This document shows positions 7,822 through 15,569 of a stretch of DNA of 21,917 nt, piece after piece; the first letter of the stretch is position 1, and each line of letters starts with the position of its first letter. Position numbers and translations under genes: made by a program. The notes beneath the pieces were generated by a model. That model did no database searches. It had not been told where the DNA came from and saw only the letters and a list, made by a program, of their open reading frames with translations. The DNA comes from Treponema sp. UBA7570 (lineage in GTDB: Bacteria; Spirochaetota; Spirochaetia; Treponematales; Treponemataceae). The stretch lies in contig DLLE01000056.1 of NCBI GenBank assembly GCA_002477955.1, positions 1 to 21,917 on the forward strand. The letters are read 5' to 3'.

Positions 7822-10176
7822 TTAGTTTTCCTCCTTTTCGTTTTTGTTCCAGATTTCAACCTGCCCGCTAAGTTTTACTTGAACATATCCTGACATTCCA
7901 AACTCCGCATTGCGAGGAATTTGCCTTAACTGTCCGTCAGCCTTTATTTTGACCGGAATTTTTGGTGTAAAAGGATAATTGTCAAAAACATTTTTTATTT
8001 CTTCGCCAGTCAGTCCAATTTTTTTGAACTTTGCGCCTGGTTCGCTTTGTTCAAACGAAAGAGTTTTTTCTTCTATAAGATTTCTGTCATCTTTTATACT
8101 TCCCGAAATTTCCAGCTGAGTAGAATTTGTTGTCTTGTAATAAATCGAAACCGAATCTACAAGATCAAAATAGTCTGTAACATCCTCAAAATCTTCTTCA
8201 CTGTCGCGTTTTAAGAGGTCTTCGTTTTCGTCAAAGTCATCGTCGCCGTTTATTGTATTTATAAGATGACGAATGTCAGAAACCGTCACATAACCGTCTG
8301 CTTCATGATAATCAAGCGGAAAATCAACCTTGTCTGTCAAAGTAAACTGCAGCGGAACTTTAAGAAGAATAAAAATCTGAACCGACTTTAATTCAGTCAA
8401 TTTTTCAAAATCTTCGCCAGTTAATTCGAGTTCATTTGTCGCATTTGAAAAACCGCTCAATTCGTATTTGATTTTTAAACTGTCCGGCATATCGTTCAAA
8501 AGCTCGCAAACCGCAGAATCTTTCGTCTTTACAGAATAGTTTTCTGGAGAAAAAATCGAAGAATCTGTAATCATATAATCTTCGTCGGCAAGCGCATCCA
8601 AATCAATTTGAGTTTCTTTAAGGCCAAGACTGCCATTTACAAGTTCAGAAGTTTTACTAATTCCGTCAGTTTCGTAAACAGCTTCCAGTTTACAGTTCGA
8701 ATAATTGACTCCGTTAAAAACCTCAATTCCCGGCTGAATCGCAAAAACATAACCTTCAACTCCAGAAAACTGAATATTTTTTATAAGGTCGCTCGCATCT
8801 CCAAGATTGTCCTTTAACAAATTGGAGAAATTCAAGCCGGTGTCAACTTCGCCAGTCAAATCCGAAGCCTCGCTCAAAGCGGAAATGTCGACTTTAAGGC
8901 TTTTGATTTTATCAATCTTACAAGAACCGCCGATTTCTACTTCGGGATTGGCAGTTGCTTCATCAAAAATAAGGGTTGCATTTTCAAAACTGACAGAAAC
9001 CTGTCCGCTTACCTTGACGTTTCCTGCATCATCGGAAGGTTTTATAGTCTGATTTTCGAGAATTGCGGTTTTATTGAAAAGATATTTTGCGGCGTCTTCG
9101 GCAGATAATGTTTCGTCAGAAAATTCATTTTCAGAAACCTTAAAACCGTCTCCCTGCGAAACATTTATTTTTTCAATGCCGGCAGTAATTCCGCTCCAGC
9201 CATCTGGAATTGTGCTGAACACGTTCAATTTTCCAGATTCGATTTCCGCGCTGATTAAATAATCGTTTATACCGCTAAAATCAAAGTCGCTCTCAAAAGA
9301 AACACAGCCGTCAGGAGTCTCTGGATTATCGTCCAAGTCTCCAATTTCTTCGGCAGTCATGGTTAAACCAGCAACCTGCTTTATCTTGAAAGAATCTGCC
9401 TGCATAGAAACTTTAAAATTATGAACGGTGCCTGCTGTTCCGCCCTTCATTGTTCCAGAAAGCTTAAATCTCATTTCAGGCTGCAAAATTTTTCCGCTCA
9501 GGTCGAGCACAAGGGGAGAATCTCCTGTTCCAGAAGCAATATTGCGCTCTTCGCTCGAAGCAATTTCATTTCCAATTTCGTCACACAAAATTACTTTTGC
9601 GTTCAATTCAAAATCTTCGGAAACAGCGTTTTCTGGATTTACAGAGATTTTAAAACTTCCGGCAGAAAGCTTAATTCTTGAAAAAGAAGGTGCCGTAATA
9701 TTAAAAGAGATTCCCTTGTTTTCTGGAATTACCGAATCAGTGCCAGTTTCTATAATTGGATAAGATTTTTCTTCGATTTTGAGGGCCTCTCCGATATTTT
9801 CGTTCAAATTTGAAATTTCAATCTTTGTCGAAAAATTCATATCGTTTGTGCCGTCAGCAGAAAGCCCAAGCGATACTTCCTTAATCGGATATTTTATTAA
9901 ATATTGAAGCACATCGTCGTTGCATTTAGTCGGATTGTAATCGTAAACTTTTATTTCTTCCGAACCTTCTGAAAGATTTTCGCTAAAATTCTTGCGCAGC
10001 TCGCTTGCGCTCATCTTGTCGCGAATCAAAAAAGAGCCGCTGCCAAGCGGAAATTCGTAATTTGTTCCGCTCGTCTTTATGGAAATTCTTTCTGGAGCTT
10101 CCAAGTCGCATGAGAAAAAATTAAAACCTGCAAATAGTCCGCTAAGGACTAAAAAAAATTGCCATTTCTGTTTCAT
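7822..10176 (-). CDS. Large lipoprotein of unknown function
   Basis: This 784-residue protein has an N-terminal signal ending ..GFNFFSC, so Cys23 is the likely lipidated residue. The mature part is acidic, Ser/Asp/Glu-rich and beta-rich, with many short segments that look like repeated beta-sandwich modules (for example KVSGQVSVSFENATLIF and the C-terminal GMSGYVQVKLSGQVEIW). I do not recognise a family. It is likely exported and anchored in an envelope membrane, possibly surface-exposed. ATG 10176 is chosen over the ATG at 10203: it gives a typical signal peptide, and a promoter -10 (TATACT) lies 6 nt before it, inside the longer version. The outer-membrane barrel gene follows with one base between. 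Tex lies upstream on the same strand. Confidence 0.7.
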   Translation of the reverse strand: MKQKWQFFLVLSGLFAGFNFFSCDLEAPERISIKTSGTNYEFPLGSGSFLIRDKMSASELRKNFSENLSEGSEEIKVYDYNPTKCNDDVLQYLIKYPIKEVSLGLSADGTNDMNFSTKIEISNLNENIGEALKIEEKSYPIIETGTDSVIPENKGISFNITAPSFSRIKLSAGSFKISVNPENAVSEDFELNAKVILCDEIGNEIASSEERNIASGTGDSPLVLDLSGKILQPEMRFKLSGTMKGGTAGTVHNFKVSMQADSFKIKQVAGLTMTAEEIGDLDDNPETPDGCVSFESDFDFSGINDYLISAEIESGKLNVFSTIPDGWSGITAGIEKINVSQGDGFKVSENEFSDETLSAEDAAKYLFNKTAILENQTIKPSDDAGNVKVSGQVSVSFENATLIFDEATANPEVEIGGSCKIDKIKSLKVDISALSEASDLTGEVDTGLNFSNLLKDNLGDASDLIKNIQFSGVEGYVFAIQPGIEVFNGVNYSNCKLEAVYETDGISKTSELVNGSLGLKETQIDLDALADEDYMITDSSIFSPENYSVKTKDSAVCELLNDMPDSLKIKYELSGFSNATNELELTGEDFEKLTELKSVQIFILLKVPLQFTLTDKVDFPLDYHEADGYVTVSDIRHLINTINGDDDFDENEDLLKRDSEEDFEDVTDYFDLVDSVSIYYKTTNSTQLEISGSIKDDRNLIEEKTLSFEQSEPGAKFKKIGLTGEEIKNVFDNYPFTPKIPVKIKADGQLRQIPRNAEFGMSGYVQVKLSGQVEIWNKNEKEEN

Positions 10177-10182
10177 ACCACA

Positions 10183-10210
10183 AGTATAAAGCAAAAATGG
10201 CAAATTCCAA
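10183..10210 (-). promoter_or_regulatory. Predicted leaderless promoter of the large lipoprotein gene
   Basis: On the minus strand TTGGAA (10210-10205), a 16-nt spacer and TATACT (10188-10183) fit a sigma-70 promoter. The predicted start of transcription falls on or next to the A of ATG 10176. No ribosome binding site is present. This supports the shorter start and separates the gene from tex. Confidence 0.5.
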
Positions 10211-10217
10211 TAATTTT

Positions 10218-10249
10218 AGCGTTATTTTCCTATAAAATAACGCTTTTTT
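10218..10249. terminator. Strong hairpin between tex and the lipoprotein gene
   Basis: AGCGTTATTTT (10218-10228) and AAAATAACGCT (10234-10244) form a perfect 11-bp stem with a 5-nt loop. It begins 8 nt after the tex stop, so it can mark the 3' end of the tex mRNA. The T-run (10244-10249) is on the plus-strand side; on the tex strand the stem is followed by AAAATTATT. As an intrinsic terminator it therefore works best against plus-strand (antisense) transcription. Confidence 0.55.
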
Positions 10250-10252
10250 CGA

Positions 10253-12640
10253 TTATTTCTGATTATTGAAGAACGCTGCAAACGGATTGTATGACAAGCC
10301 GTCATCGCTTCCACGGTTTGCGCCCGGACGCTTAGAACCGGCAAATGCGGCTTCGCGAGGTTTTTCGCCTCCCTTTTTAACAACGACAACCTTGCGTCTT
10401 GGAGCGCTTCCGTCCATAGCCTTTGGCTTTTTGCCTTCATTTGTCTGTCCAAGACGAGTGTGAGCGTCGCTCTTTAACGAAAGAGAAATGCGCTTGCGGT
10501 CTTTGTCGAGATCGATAATCGTAAATTCTTTTACATCGCCAACTTTTACAACGTCCATTGGGTCAGAAACAAAATTGTCGCTCAATTCAGAAATGTGAAT
10601 CAAAGCTGTTTCGTGCAAGCCAATGTCAACAAATGCACCAAAGTCAACAACATTCTTGATTTTTCCGGTAACTTTCATTCCGACGGTCAAATCTTCAAAA
10701 TTTACAACGCCCTTCTGCATGATTGGAGCCGGATAGCCGTCGCGAGGGTCGCGGTTTGGTTTTCCAAGTTCTTCTATTATATCGTTCAAAGTTGTTTCGC
10801 CGACGCTGTATTTTTCGCAGAGAGATTTTTTTACATCTGCAGGAACTGTCTTTTTCTGCTGAACGTAAGACAATACTTCGCGGGCAACTTCGTAGTTTTC
10901 CGGGTGAACCCAAGTATTGTCGAGCGGATCGGAACTTTCTGCAATTTTAAGGAAGCCTGCGCACTGCTCAAAAGCCTTCGGTCCAATTCCAGGAACTTTT
11001 TTAAGCTCTTCGCGGCTCTTGATTTTTCCGTTTGTGTCGCGATAAGCAACGATTTTTTTTGCTGTTGAAAGGTTGATTCCAGAAACGTATTTTAAAAGCA
11101 TATAAGAGGCAGTGTTCAGATTAACGCCGACATTGTTTACAACTGACGAAACTACTTCATCAAGCTGTTCAGCAAGTTTTTTCTGATTTACGTCGTGCTG
11201 ATAAAGTCCAACGCCAATTGCTTTTGGATCGATCTTTACAAGTTCGGCAAGAGGATCCTGAAGACGGCGGCCCATCGAAATTGCGCCACGAACCATAACA
11301 TCAAGTTCCGGAAATTCCTCTGTCGCAACAGGAGAAGCAGAATAAACAGAAGCTCCGCTTTCATCAACAACAGTGTATTTTACATCAGAATCAGAATAAT
11401 TCTCAGAAAGAACTTTAGAAACAATCGCCTGTACTTCCTGAGAACCAGTTCCGTTACCAACTGCAATTACCTGAATGTCGTATTTGTCGATTGCATTGTT
11501 AATTTGCTCGTAAGCGTCCTGCGGATTCTGCTCCTGAAAGATTTTGAAAAATCCGAGGAATTTTCCAGTTTCGTCGAGAGCGGCGCATTTTGTTCCGTTT
11601 CTGTAGCCAGGGTCAACGCCAAGAACGCGGCTTCCCTTGATTGGCTGTGTCATAAGAAGATTTTTTAAGTTTTCTGAGAAAAGCTCGATTCCGTGGTCGT
11701 CAGCTTCGTCAGTTTCGTTGCTGCGAATTTCGCGGACTACGGCAGGAGAAAGAAGGCGGACAAGTCCATCTTCAATCGCATCATTGTGGTACTTATTAGA
11801 AGGTTTTGCTTTTTTCTGCAAAAGAGCGATTGCACCGTCAACCGGCACATTGATATTTACAGAAAGCGCGCCTTCACGCTCTGCGCGGTTCATTGCAAGA
11901 ATTCTGTGCGGCTTAACCTGATTCAAACTTTCGGAATAATCCCAGTACATTTTATATGTAGAAGTTTTTTCCGCAGTTTCGGCATCAGCTCCTTCAGGAA
12001 CAATTCCTTTTGTTTCGATTGCGCCTTCCGCCATGTAAAGATCATGGACATCCGAGCGGTTCTGAGGATTTTGGGAAGTTCTCTCGGCAATAATATCCTG
12101 CGCTCCGGCAATTGCGTCCATAAACGACTCAACATTCAAAGCGGCATCTTCGTTATCAGTCTTGATGAATTTTTGCGCTTCGGCTTCGACTGCGGCATCG
12201 TCGTTCTGTCCTTCAATAAAATCTGCCAAAGGCTCAAGACCTTTTTCTATTGCAACCATTCCGCGGGTTTTCTTTTTTTTCTTGAACGGCGCCCACAAAT
12301 CTTCAAGCTCTGTCAAAGTTTTTGCGCCCATAACAGCATTGTAAAGGCTTTCGGTTAGTTTTCCCTGGCCAAAAATTCCGCGGACAATTTCCAGACGGCG
12401 TTCTTCAAGATTTTTATATGATTTAAACTTGTGATCACATTCAGCAACTTCAACTTCGTTAAGATTGTCAGTTTTGTCTTTGCGGTAACGCGAAATAAAG
12501 GCAATTGTACAGTCTTCGTTAATCAAACTTATAACAGCGCTAACCTGACTTACACGGATATTAAGCTCTTCCGCAATTTTTTTCATAATGTCCACTTCGT
12601 TGACAACGAGGGCGTCGATAGATTCTTGTGTAAATTCCAT
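10253..12640 (-). CDS. tex: Tex family RNA-binding transcription accessory protein
   Basis: This 795-residue protein has the full Tex layout. An N-terminal helical region (about 1-330) includes the Tex-typical WAPFKKKKKTRGMVAIEKGLEPLA. The YqgF/RNase H-like domain starts near residue 341 (GVDPGYRNGTKCAALDE). A helix-hairpin-helix region at about 507-565 contains YVSGINLSTAKKIV and VPGIGPKAFEQ. An S1 RNA-binding domain covers about 650-722 (VGMKVTGKIKNVVDFGAFVDIG..ALIHISELSD). The basic, Gly/Ala/Lys-rich tail (723-795) looks disordered and may add nucleic-acid binding. Tex proteins bind RNA and transcription complexes in the cytoplasm and affect expression of stress and toxin genes. The gene has its own leaderless promoter, divergent from the efflux regulator promoter. 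Confidence 0.96.
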   Translation of the reverse strand: MEFTQESIDALVVNEVDIMKKIAEELNIRVSQVSAVISLINEDCTIAFISRYRKDKTDNLNEVEVAECDHKFKSYKNLEERRLEIVRGIFGQGKLTESLYNAVMGAKTLTELEDLWAPFKKKKKTRGMVAIEKGLEPLADFIEGQNDDAAVEAEAQKFIKTDNEDAALNVESFMDAIAGAQDIIAERTSQNPQNRSDVHDLYMAEGAIETKGIVPEGADAETAEKTSTYKMYWDYSESLNQVKPHRILAMNRAEREGALSVNINVPVDGAIALLQKKAKPSNKYHNDAIEDGLVRLLSPAVVREIRSNETDEADDHGIELFSENLKNLLMTQPIKGSRVLGVDPGYRNGTKCAALDETGKFLGFFKIFQEQNPQDAYEQINNAIDKYDIQVIAVGNGTGSQEVQAIVSKVLSENYSDSDVKYTVVDESGASVYSASPVATEEFPELDVMVRGAISMGRRLQDPLAELVKIDPKAIGVGLYQHDVNQKKLAEQLDEVVSSVVNNVGVNLNTASYMLLKYVSGINLSTAKKIVAYRDTNGKIKSREELKKVPGIGPKAFEQCAGFLKIAESSDPLDNTWVHPENYEVAREVLSYVQQKKTVPADVKKSLCEKYSVGETTLNDIIEELGKPNRDPRDGYPAPIMQKGVVNFEDLTVGMKVTGKIKNVVDFGAFVDIGLHETALIHISELSDNFVSDPMDVVKVGDVKEFTIIDLDKDRKRISLSLKSDAHTRLGQTNEGKKPKAMDGSAPRRKVVVVKKGGEKPREAAFAGSKRPGANRGSDDGLSYNPFAAFFNNQK

Positions 12641-12649
12641 AGTTTTTTT

Positions 12650-12678
12650 ATTTTACAAAAAAAAAGGCTCATATTCAA
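12650..12678 (-). promoter_or_regulatory. tex: Predicted leaderless promoter of tex
   Basis: On the minus strand TTGAAT (12678-12673), an exact 17-nt spacer and TAAAAT (12655-12650) form a good sigma-70 promoter. Only 9 nt separate the -10 from ATG 12640, and there is no Shine-Dalgarno sequence, so transcription should begin 0-3 nt before the start codon. The sequence from -10 to ATG (TAAAATAAAAAAACTATG) is nearly the same as at 4383-4400 (TATAATAGAAAAACTATG). Confidence 0.6.
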
Positions 12679-12736
12679 TTTAATTTTTTTCCAGACAGAT
12701 GAACTCAAATTCTTTTCATAAAATTTAATTATAACC

Positions 12737-12765
12737 TTGAAAAGTTACCGATTGTTCGATATATT
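12737..12765 (+). promoter_or_regulatory. Promoter of the TetR-efflux locus
   Basis: TTGAAA (12737-12742), exactly 17 nt, then TATATT (12760-12765). The predicted start is near 12772. The spacer is filled by operator copy 1, and operator copy 2 covers the start site, so a bound repressor would block RNA polymerase. It is divergent from the tex promoter, with the two -35 boxes about 60 bp apart. Confidence 0.65.
12743..12758 (+). promoter_or_regulatory. TetR operator, copy 1
   Basis: AGTTACCGATTGTTCG, identical to copy 2 over 16 bp. It lies between the -35 and -10 boxes. The inverted repeat is TACCGA-TTGT-TCGATA, with one mismatched pair compared with copy 2. Probably bound by the double TetR regulator. 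Confidence 0.6.
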
Positions 12766-12767
12766 TT

Positions 12768-12785
12768 AGTTACCGATTGTTCGGT
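12768..12785 (+). promoter_or_regulatory. TetR operator, copy 2
   Basis: The 16-bp repeat AGTTACCGATTGTTCG again, 25 bp downstream of copy 1. It holds a perfect inverted repeat TACCGA-TTGT-TCGGTA (12771-12785 region), typical of TetR-family operators. It overlaps the predicted transcription start, and the regulator's own start codon (12810) follows. Confidence 0.65.
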
Positions 12786-12809
12786 AGTTTTTTTTACAAG
12801 GAAGTTGTC

Positions 12810-14033
12810 GTGTCTCAAAAAACTTCAACAAAGCAGCTTATTTTAGACGCAGCATTCTCTTTTTACGAACAGCCGTATTTTAAGGATTTTTCGATGAGCC
12901 AGCTAGCGGCAAAAGTCGGAATTTCAAAAACGGCAATCTATCGTCATTTTAAAAACAGAGATGCTGTTGTAGAAAGTATGCAGAAACAGTTTTTTGATAT
13001 TCTTTACTCTCAGCTATCGGCAATTCAAAACAAAAATTCTGATTCAGAAAACCTAAATGAACAAATTGCAAGAATAATCAGCTTTTTTACAGAAAATTCT
13101 CAATATATAAACTACTTTATAATTATTCATGCGCAGATAAAAGATTTTGAAAAAAAAGTTTGTGATGAATTTCGTTCAAGAGGCCTGAAAAACGATTTTG
13201 ACAAATCTTATCAAAAAAACACGCTGGCAAAATATTCACGCATTTATTTTTGCGCAGTTACAATTTTGTATTTTATAAAATTACGTGAAAAAGCAATTAT
13301 CTGCGGAAAAAAAACGGATTCACCCGGTGATTTTTCAAAAAAAATGGTGAATTTTATTCAAAAAGGAATTGTCGGTACAATCGGAGAATCTAATCAGACT
13401 TCAAAAATTTCAAAAGAGCGTTTTGCGCAACTCGATGAAATTTGCAAAATTAACGAAGAAGATTTGCCAAAAGAAGATAAAATTTTTACCGCTTTTTCAA
13501 ATGTGATTGCAAAATATGGAATAAACAACGTTACAGTCGAACATATTGCCGACGAGCTCAACTTGGCAAAAAGCAGCCTGTATTTTTATTTTGAAAACAA
13601 AAACAAAATGCTTCTTCATCTTGTTGCAAAGGAAATTTCGCTTTTAGGAACAATTTGCGAAGAAAACTGCGCCGAAGCCAAAACTTACACGGAATTCATC
13701 TATATCAATATGAAAACCGAGATTTCGTATTTTTCCACACGGTCTTCGATTTTGTCACTTTGCTGCTGGCTTTTGCAAAATGGAGCAGAACACACTGTCG
13801 ATGACGAAAAAGAGTTTTTAGGCCCAAATAATGTCTGGGAAACGAGAATGACCGAGATTGCCCAAAAAGTTGACCTTGGATTTTCGGTTCGTCCGGAACA
13901 TATTACGATTTGGTCAGGTCTTTTGCCTGTTTCGCTTATAATTCTAAAAATAAAACACGAGTTTTCGGACGAAGAAACTAACCAGGCCTTGAATTATATG
14001 TTTGATTTTTTGATGTATGGAGCAAAATTTTAA
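12810..14033 (+). CDS. Double-length TetR-family regulator of the efflux operon
   Basis: This 407-residue protein is about twice the usual TetR size because it has two TetR units in tandem. The first HTH is at about residues 30-50 (SQLAAKVGISKTAIYRHFKNR). The second is at about 242-264 (TVEHIADELNLAKSSLYFYF). Each is followed by a helical ligand/dimerisation-like region (about 55-205 and 270-407), joined by a charged linker (about 205-222). It is probably the repressor of its own gene and of the efflux genes downstream. GTG 12810 is the likely start: AAGGAAG (12798-12804) lies 5 nt before it, while an earlier in-frame TTG at 12777 lies inside the operator and upstream of the ribosome binding site. 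The tolC-like gene follows after 104 nt, so they probably share a transcript. Confidence 0.88.
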   Translation: MSQKTSTKQLILDAAFSFYEQPYFKDFSMSQLAAKVGISKTAIYRHFKNRDAVVESMQKQFFDILYSQLSAIQNKNSDSENLNEQIARIISFFTENSQYINYFIIIHAQIKDFEKKVCDEFRSRGLKNDFDKSYQKNTLAKYSRIYFCAVTILYFIKLREKAIICGKKTDSPGDFSKKMVNFIQKGIVGTIGESNQTSKISKERFAQLDEICKINEEDLPKEDKIFTAFSNVIAKYGINNVTVEHIADELNLAKSSLYFYFENKNKMLLHLVAKEISLLGTICEENCAEAKTYTEFIYINMKTEISYFSTRSSILSLCCWLLQNGAEHTVDDEKEFLGPNNVWETRMTEIAQKVDLGFSVRPEHITIWSGLLPVSLIILKIKHEFSDEETNQALNYMFDFLMYGAKF

Positions 14034-14051
14034 ACTAAGGAACTGAAATTT

Positions 14052-14098
14052 GGACTAAAAAATGAAGCCTTTCAGGATTTTGAATTTTTTGACAGTCC
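14052..14098 (+). other. Bulged hairpin between the regulator and tolC-like genes
   Basis: GGACT (14052-14056) pairs with AGTCC (14094-14098), and AAAAAAT (14057-14063) pairs with ATTTTTT (14084-14090). A 3-nt bulge (GAC, 14091-14093) lies between the two helices and a 20-nt loop closes them. No U-tract follows. It could be an mRNA processing or stability element that sets different levels of regulator and pump. A TTGACA (14089-14094) overlaps it, but no good -10 lies at the right distance. Confidence 0.4.
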
Positions 14099-14137
14099 TA
14101 AAATAAAAGTAAAAAATATTGGAGGTAAAGAAACAAA

Positions 14138-15541
14138 ATGAAAAAATTACTTGTTGCATTCAGTTTAACTCTTTTTATTTCTGCTGGTTTTGCCCAGGAA
14201 CAAAAAGAAAAAACCGTTACTTTAACGATAGACCAGGCTGTTGAATACGCATTAAAAAACAGCCGCACCTTAAAAAGCAACGACATTGATTTAGAAATGA
14301 AAAAACGCGCTTCGGACGTAAGCTGGAACGTTTTTTTGCCAAATGTTTCTGTAAACGGAACAATGAAACGCTCAAACGAAATCAGTCCTTCTTACGCCCA
14401 ATATGGCATCACAGATTATCCAGATGAGGAATCTCGGTGGGATGTAATCGGAGGCGCTTCTGTAAGCTGGAATTTTACACCTGCATACATTGCAAAAATT
14501 CAAATTGCAAAGGCAAATTACGAGGCAGGAAAAATAAGCTGGGAACAAAGCCAGAATGAAACTCTCGTAAATGTCAAAAAAATTTATTACGGGCTTCTTC
14601 TTCAGCAGGAAAGCTTAAAAATTCAAAAAACGACTCTCGAAAATGCTCGTCGGCGAATGATTCAGGCGGAAGCAAACTTTAAAAGCGGCCTTGTTCCAGA
14701 AATCAGCCTTTTGCAAACTCAGGTAAACTACGAAAATACAAAACCGACAGTTGATTCTGCAGAACAGACTTTGAACCAGCAGTTCGACACTTTTGCTTTT
14801 TTAATCGGACTTCCAGTCGGCACAAAAATTGAGCTTACAAGTTCTATCGAGCCGCAATATGTCGATGTAACGACAGAAGGCTTGCTTAATAAATACGCAG
14901 ACAACGACCTTCAGATTCAGTCAATGAAGAAAAATATGGAAACCGCAAAATTAGGAATTACCGCCCTCGACCTTTCAACCTGGGTTCCGACATTTGCATT
15001 AAGCTATGGCTGGACTCCGATGTACACAGACGGTTCTTCTTTAGGACTTCCATACAACAACGCTAAGGCATTCGGTTTTGCAGGAGATTTGGGAAAAAAT
15101 GACAAATGGTACGATTCAGGAAGTTTAACCTTAACGCTTGCCTGGAACCTTACAAATATGCTCCCGTGGTCTTCAAACAGACAGCAGGTAAAAGATTACC
15201 GACAGCAGCTTGCACAGCTTGAACTTGCAGTTGAAAGCCTTAAAGAAAACCAGAAGGTTCAAGTTCGCAAAGCCGTGGATACGTTAAACCAGGCAAAACA
15301 GCAGATTGAAAATATGAACCGCTCAGTTCAGCTTGCTCAAAAAGCCTATGATATGCAGCTGCGCTCTTACCGCAGCGGAACTACAGAACTCCTGGACTTG
15401 CGCGATTCTGAAAATTCTTTGAATCAGGCAAAGCTTGGCCAGTTGAACCAAAAATACCAGTATATTTCCGCTCTTATGGATTTGGAAAATACTCTGAATG
15501 TAAAACTAACAGGCGGATCTAATTCTGCCATAACAAAATAA
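14138..15541 (+). CDS. TolC-like outer-membrane efflux channel
   Basis: This 467-residue protein has a signal peptide (MKKLLVAFSLTLFISAGFA) and the two-repeat outer-membrane efflux protein (OEP) layout. The first repeat has LTIDQAVEYALKNSRTL, then helical stretches (about 130-205) with LLLQQESLKIQKTTLENARRR and GLVPEISLLQTQVNYE. The second repeat (about 250-460) has the matching VRKAVDTLNQAKQQIENM and YRSGTTELLDLRDSENSLNQAK. It should form the trimeric channel through the outer membrane for the adaptor and pump encoded next. The start has GGAGGT 11 nt upstream. Spirochaete counterparts include Borrelia BesC. The adaptor gene starts 28 nt after its stop. Confidence 0.93.
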   Translation: MKKLLVAFSLTLFISAGFAQEQKEKTVTLTIDQAVEYALKNSRTLKSNDIDLEMKKRASDVSWNVFLPNVSVNGTMKRSNEISPSYAQYGITDYPDEESRWDVIGGASVSWNFTPAYIAKIQIAKANYEAGKISWEQSQNETLVNVKKIYYGLLLQQESLKIQKTTLENARRRMIQAEANFKSGLVPEISLLQTQVNYENTKPTVDSAEQTLNQQFDTFAFLIGLPVGTKIELTSSIEPQYVDVTTEGLLNKYADNDLQIQSMKKNMETAKLGITALDLSTWVPTFALSYGWTPMYTDGSSLGLPYNNAKAFGFAGDLGKNDKWYDSGSLTLTLAWNLTNMLPWSSNRQQVKDYRQQLAQLELAVESLKENQKVQVRKAVDTLNQAKQQIENMNRSVQLAQKAYDMQLRSYRSGTTELLDLRDSENSLNQAKLGQLNQKYQYISALMDLENTLNVKLTGGSNSAITK

Positions 15542-15569
15542 ATATCATATCTAAAACTGGAGGAAACTT

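Noticed and set aside
7821..7859. Earlier start of the barrel protein at 7859, overlapping the lipoprotein gene.
   Set aside because: It adds a very basic leader before the signal peptide. ATG 7820 has a well-placed AAGGAGGA.
11693..12358. Long plus-strand open frame antisense to tex, and a similar one at 11195-11668.
   Set aside because: The products are Cys/Arg/Phe-rich without any domain, and lie opposite a well-conserved gene. They follow from its codon bias.
12777..12809. Longer TetR start at TTG 12777.
   Set aside because: It lies inside the operator and upstream of the AAGGAAG ribosome binding site, which is correctly spaced for GTG 12810. The TetR fold starts after 12810.
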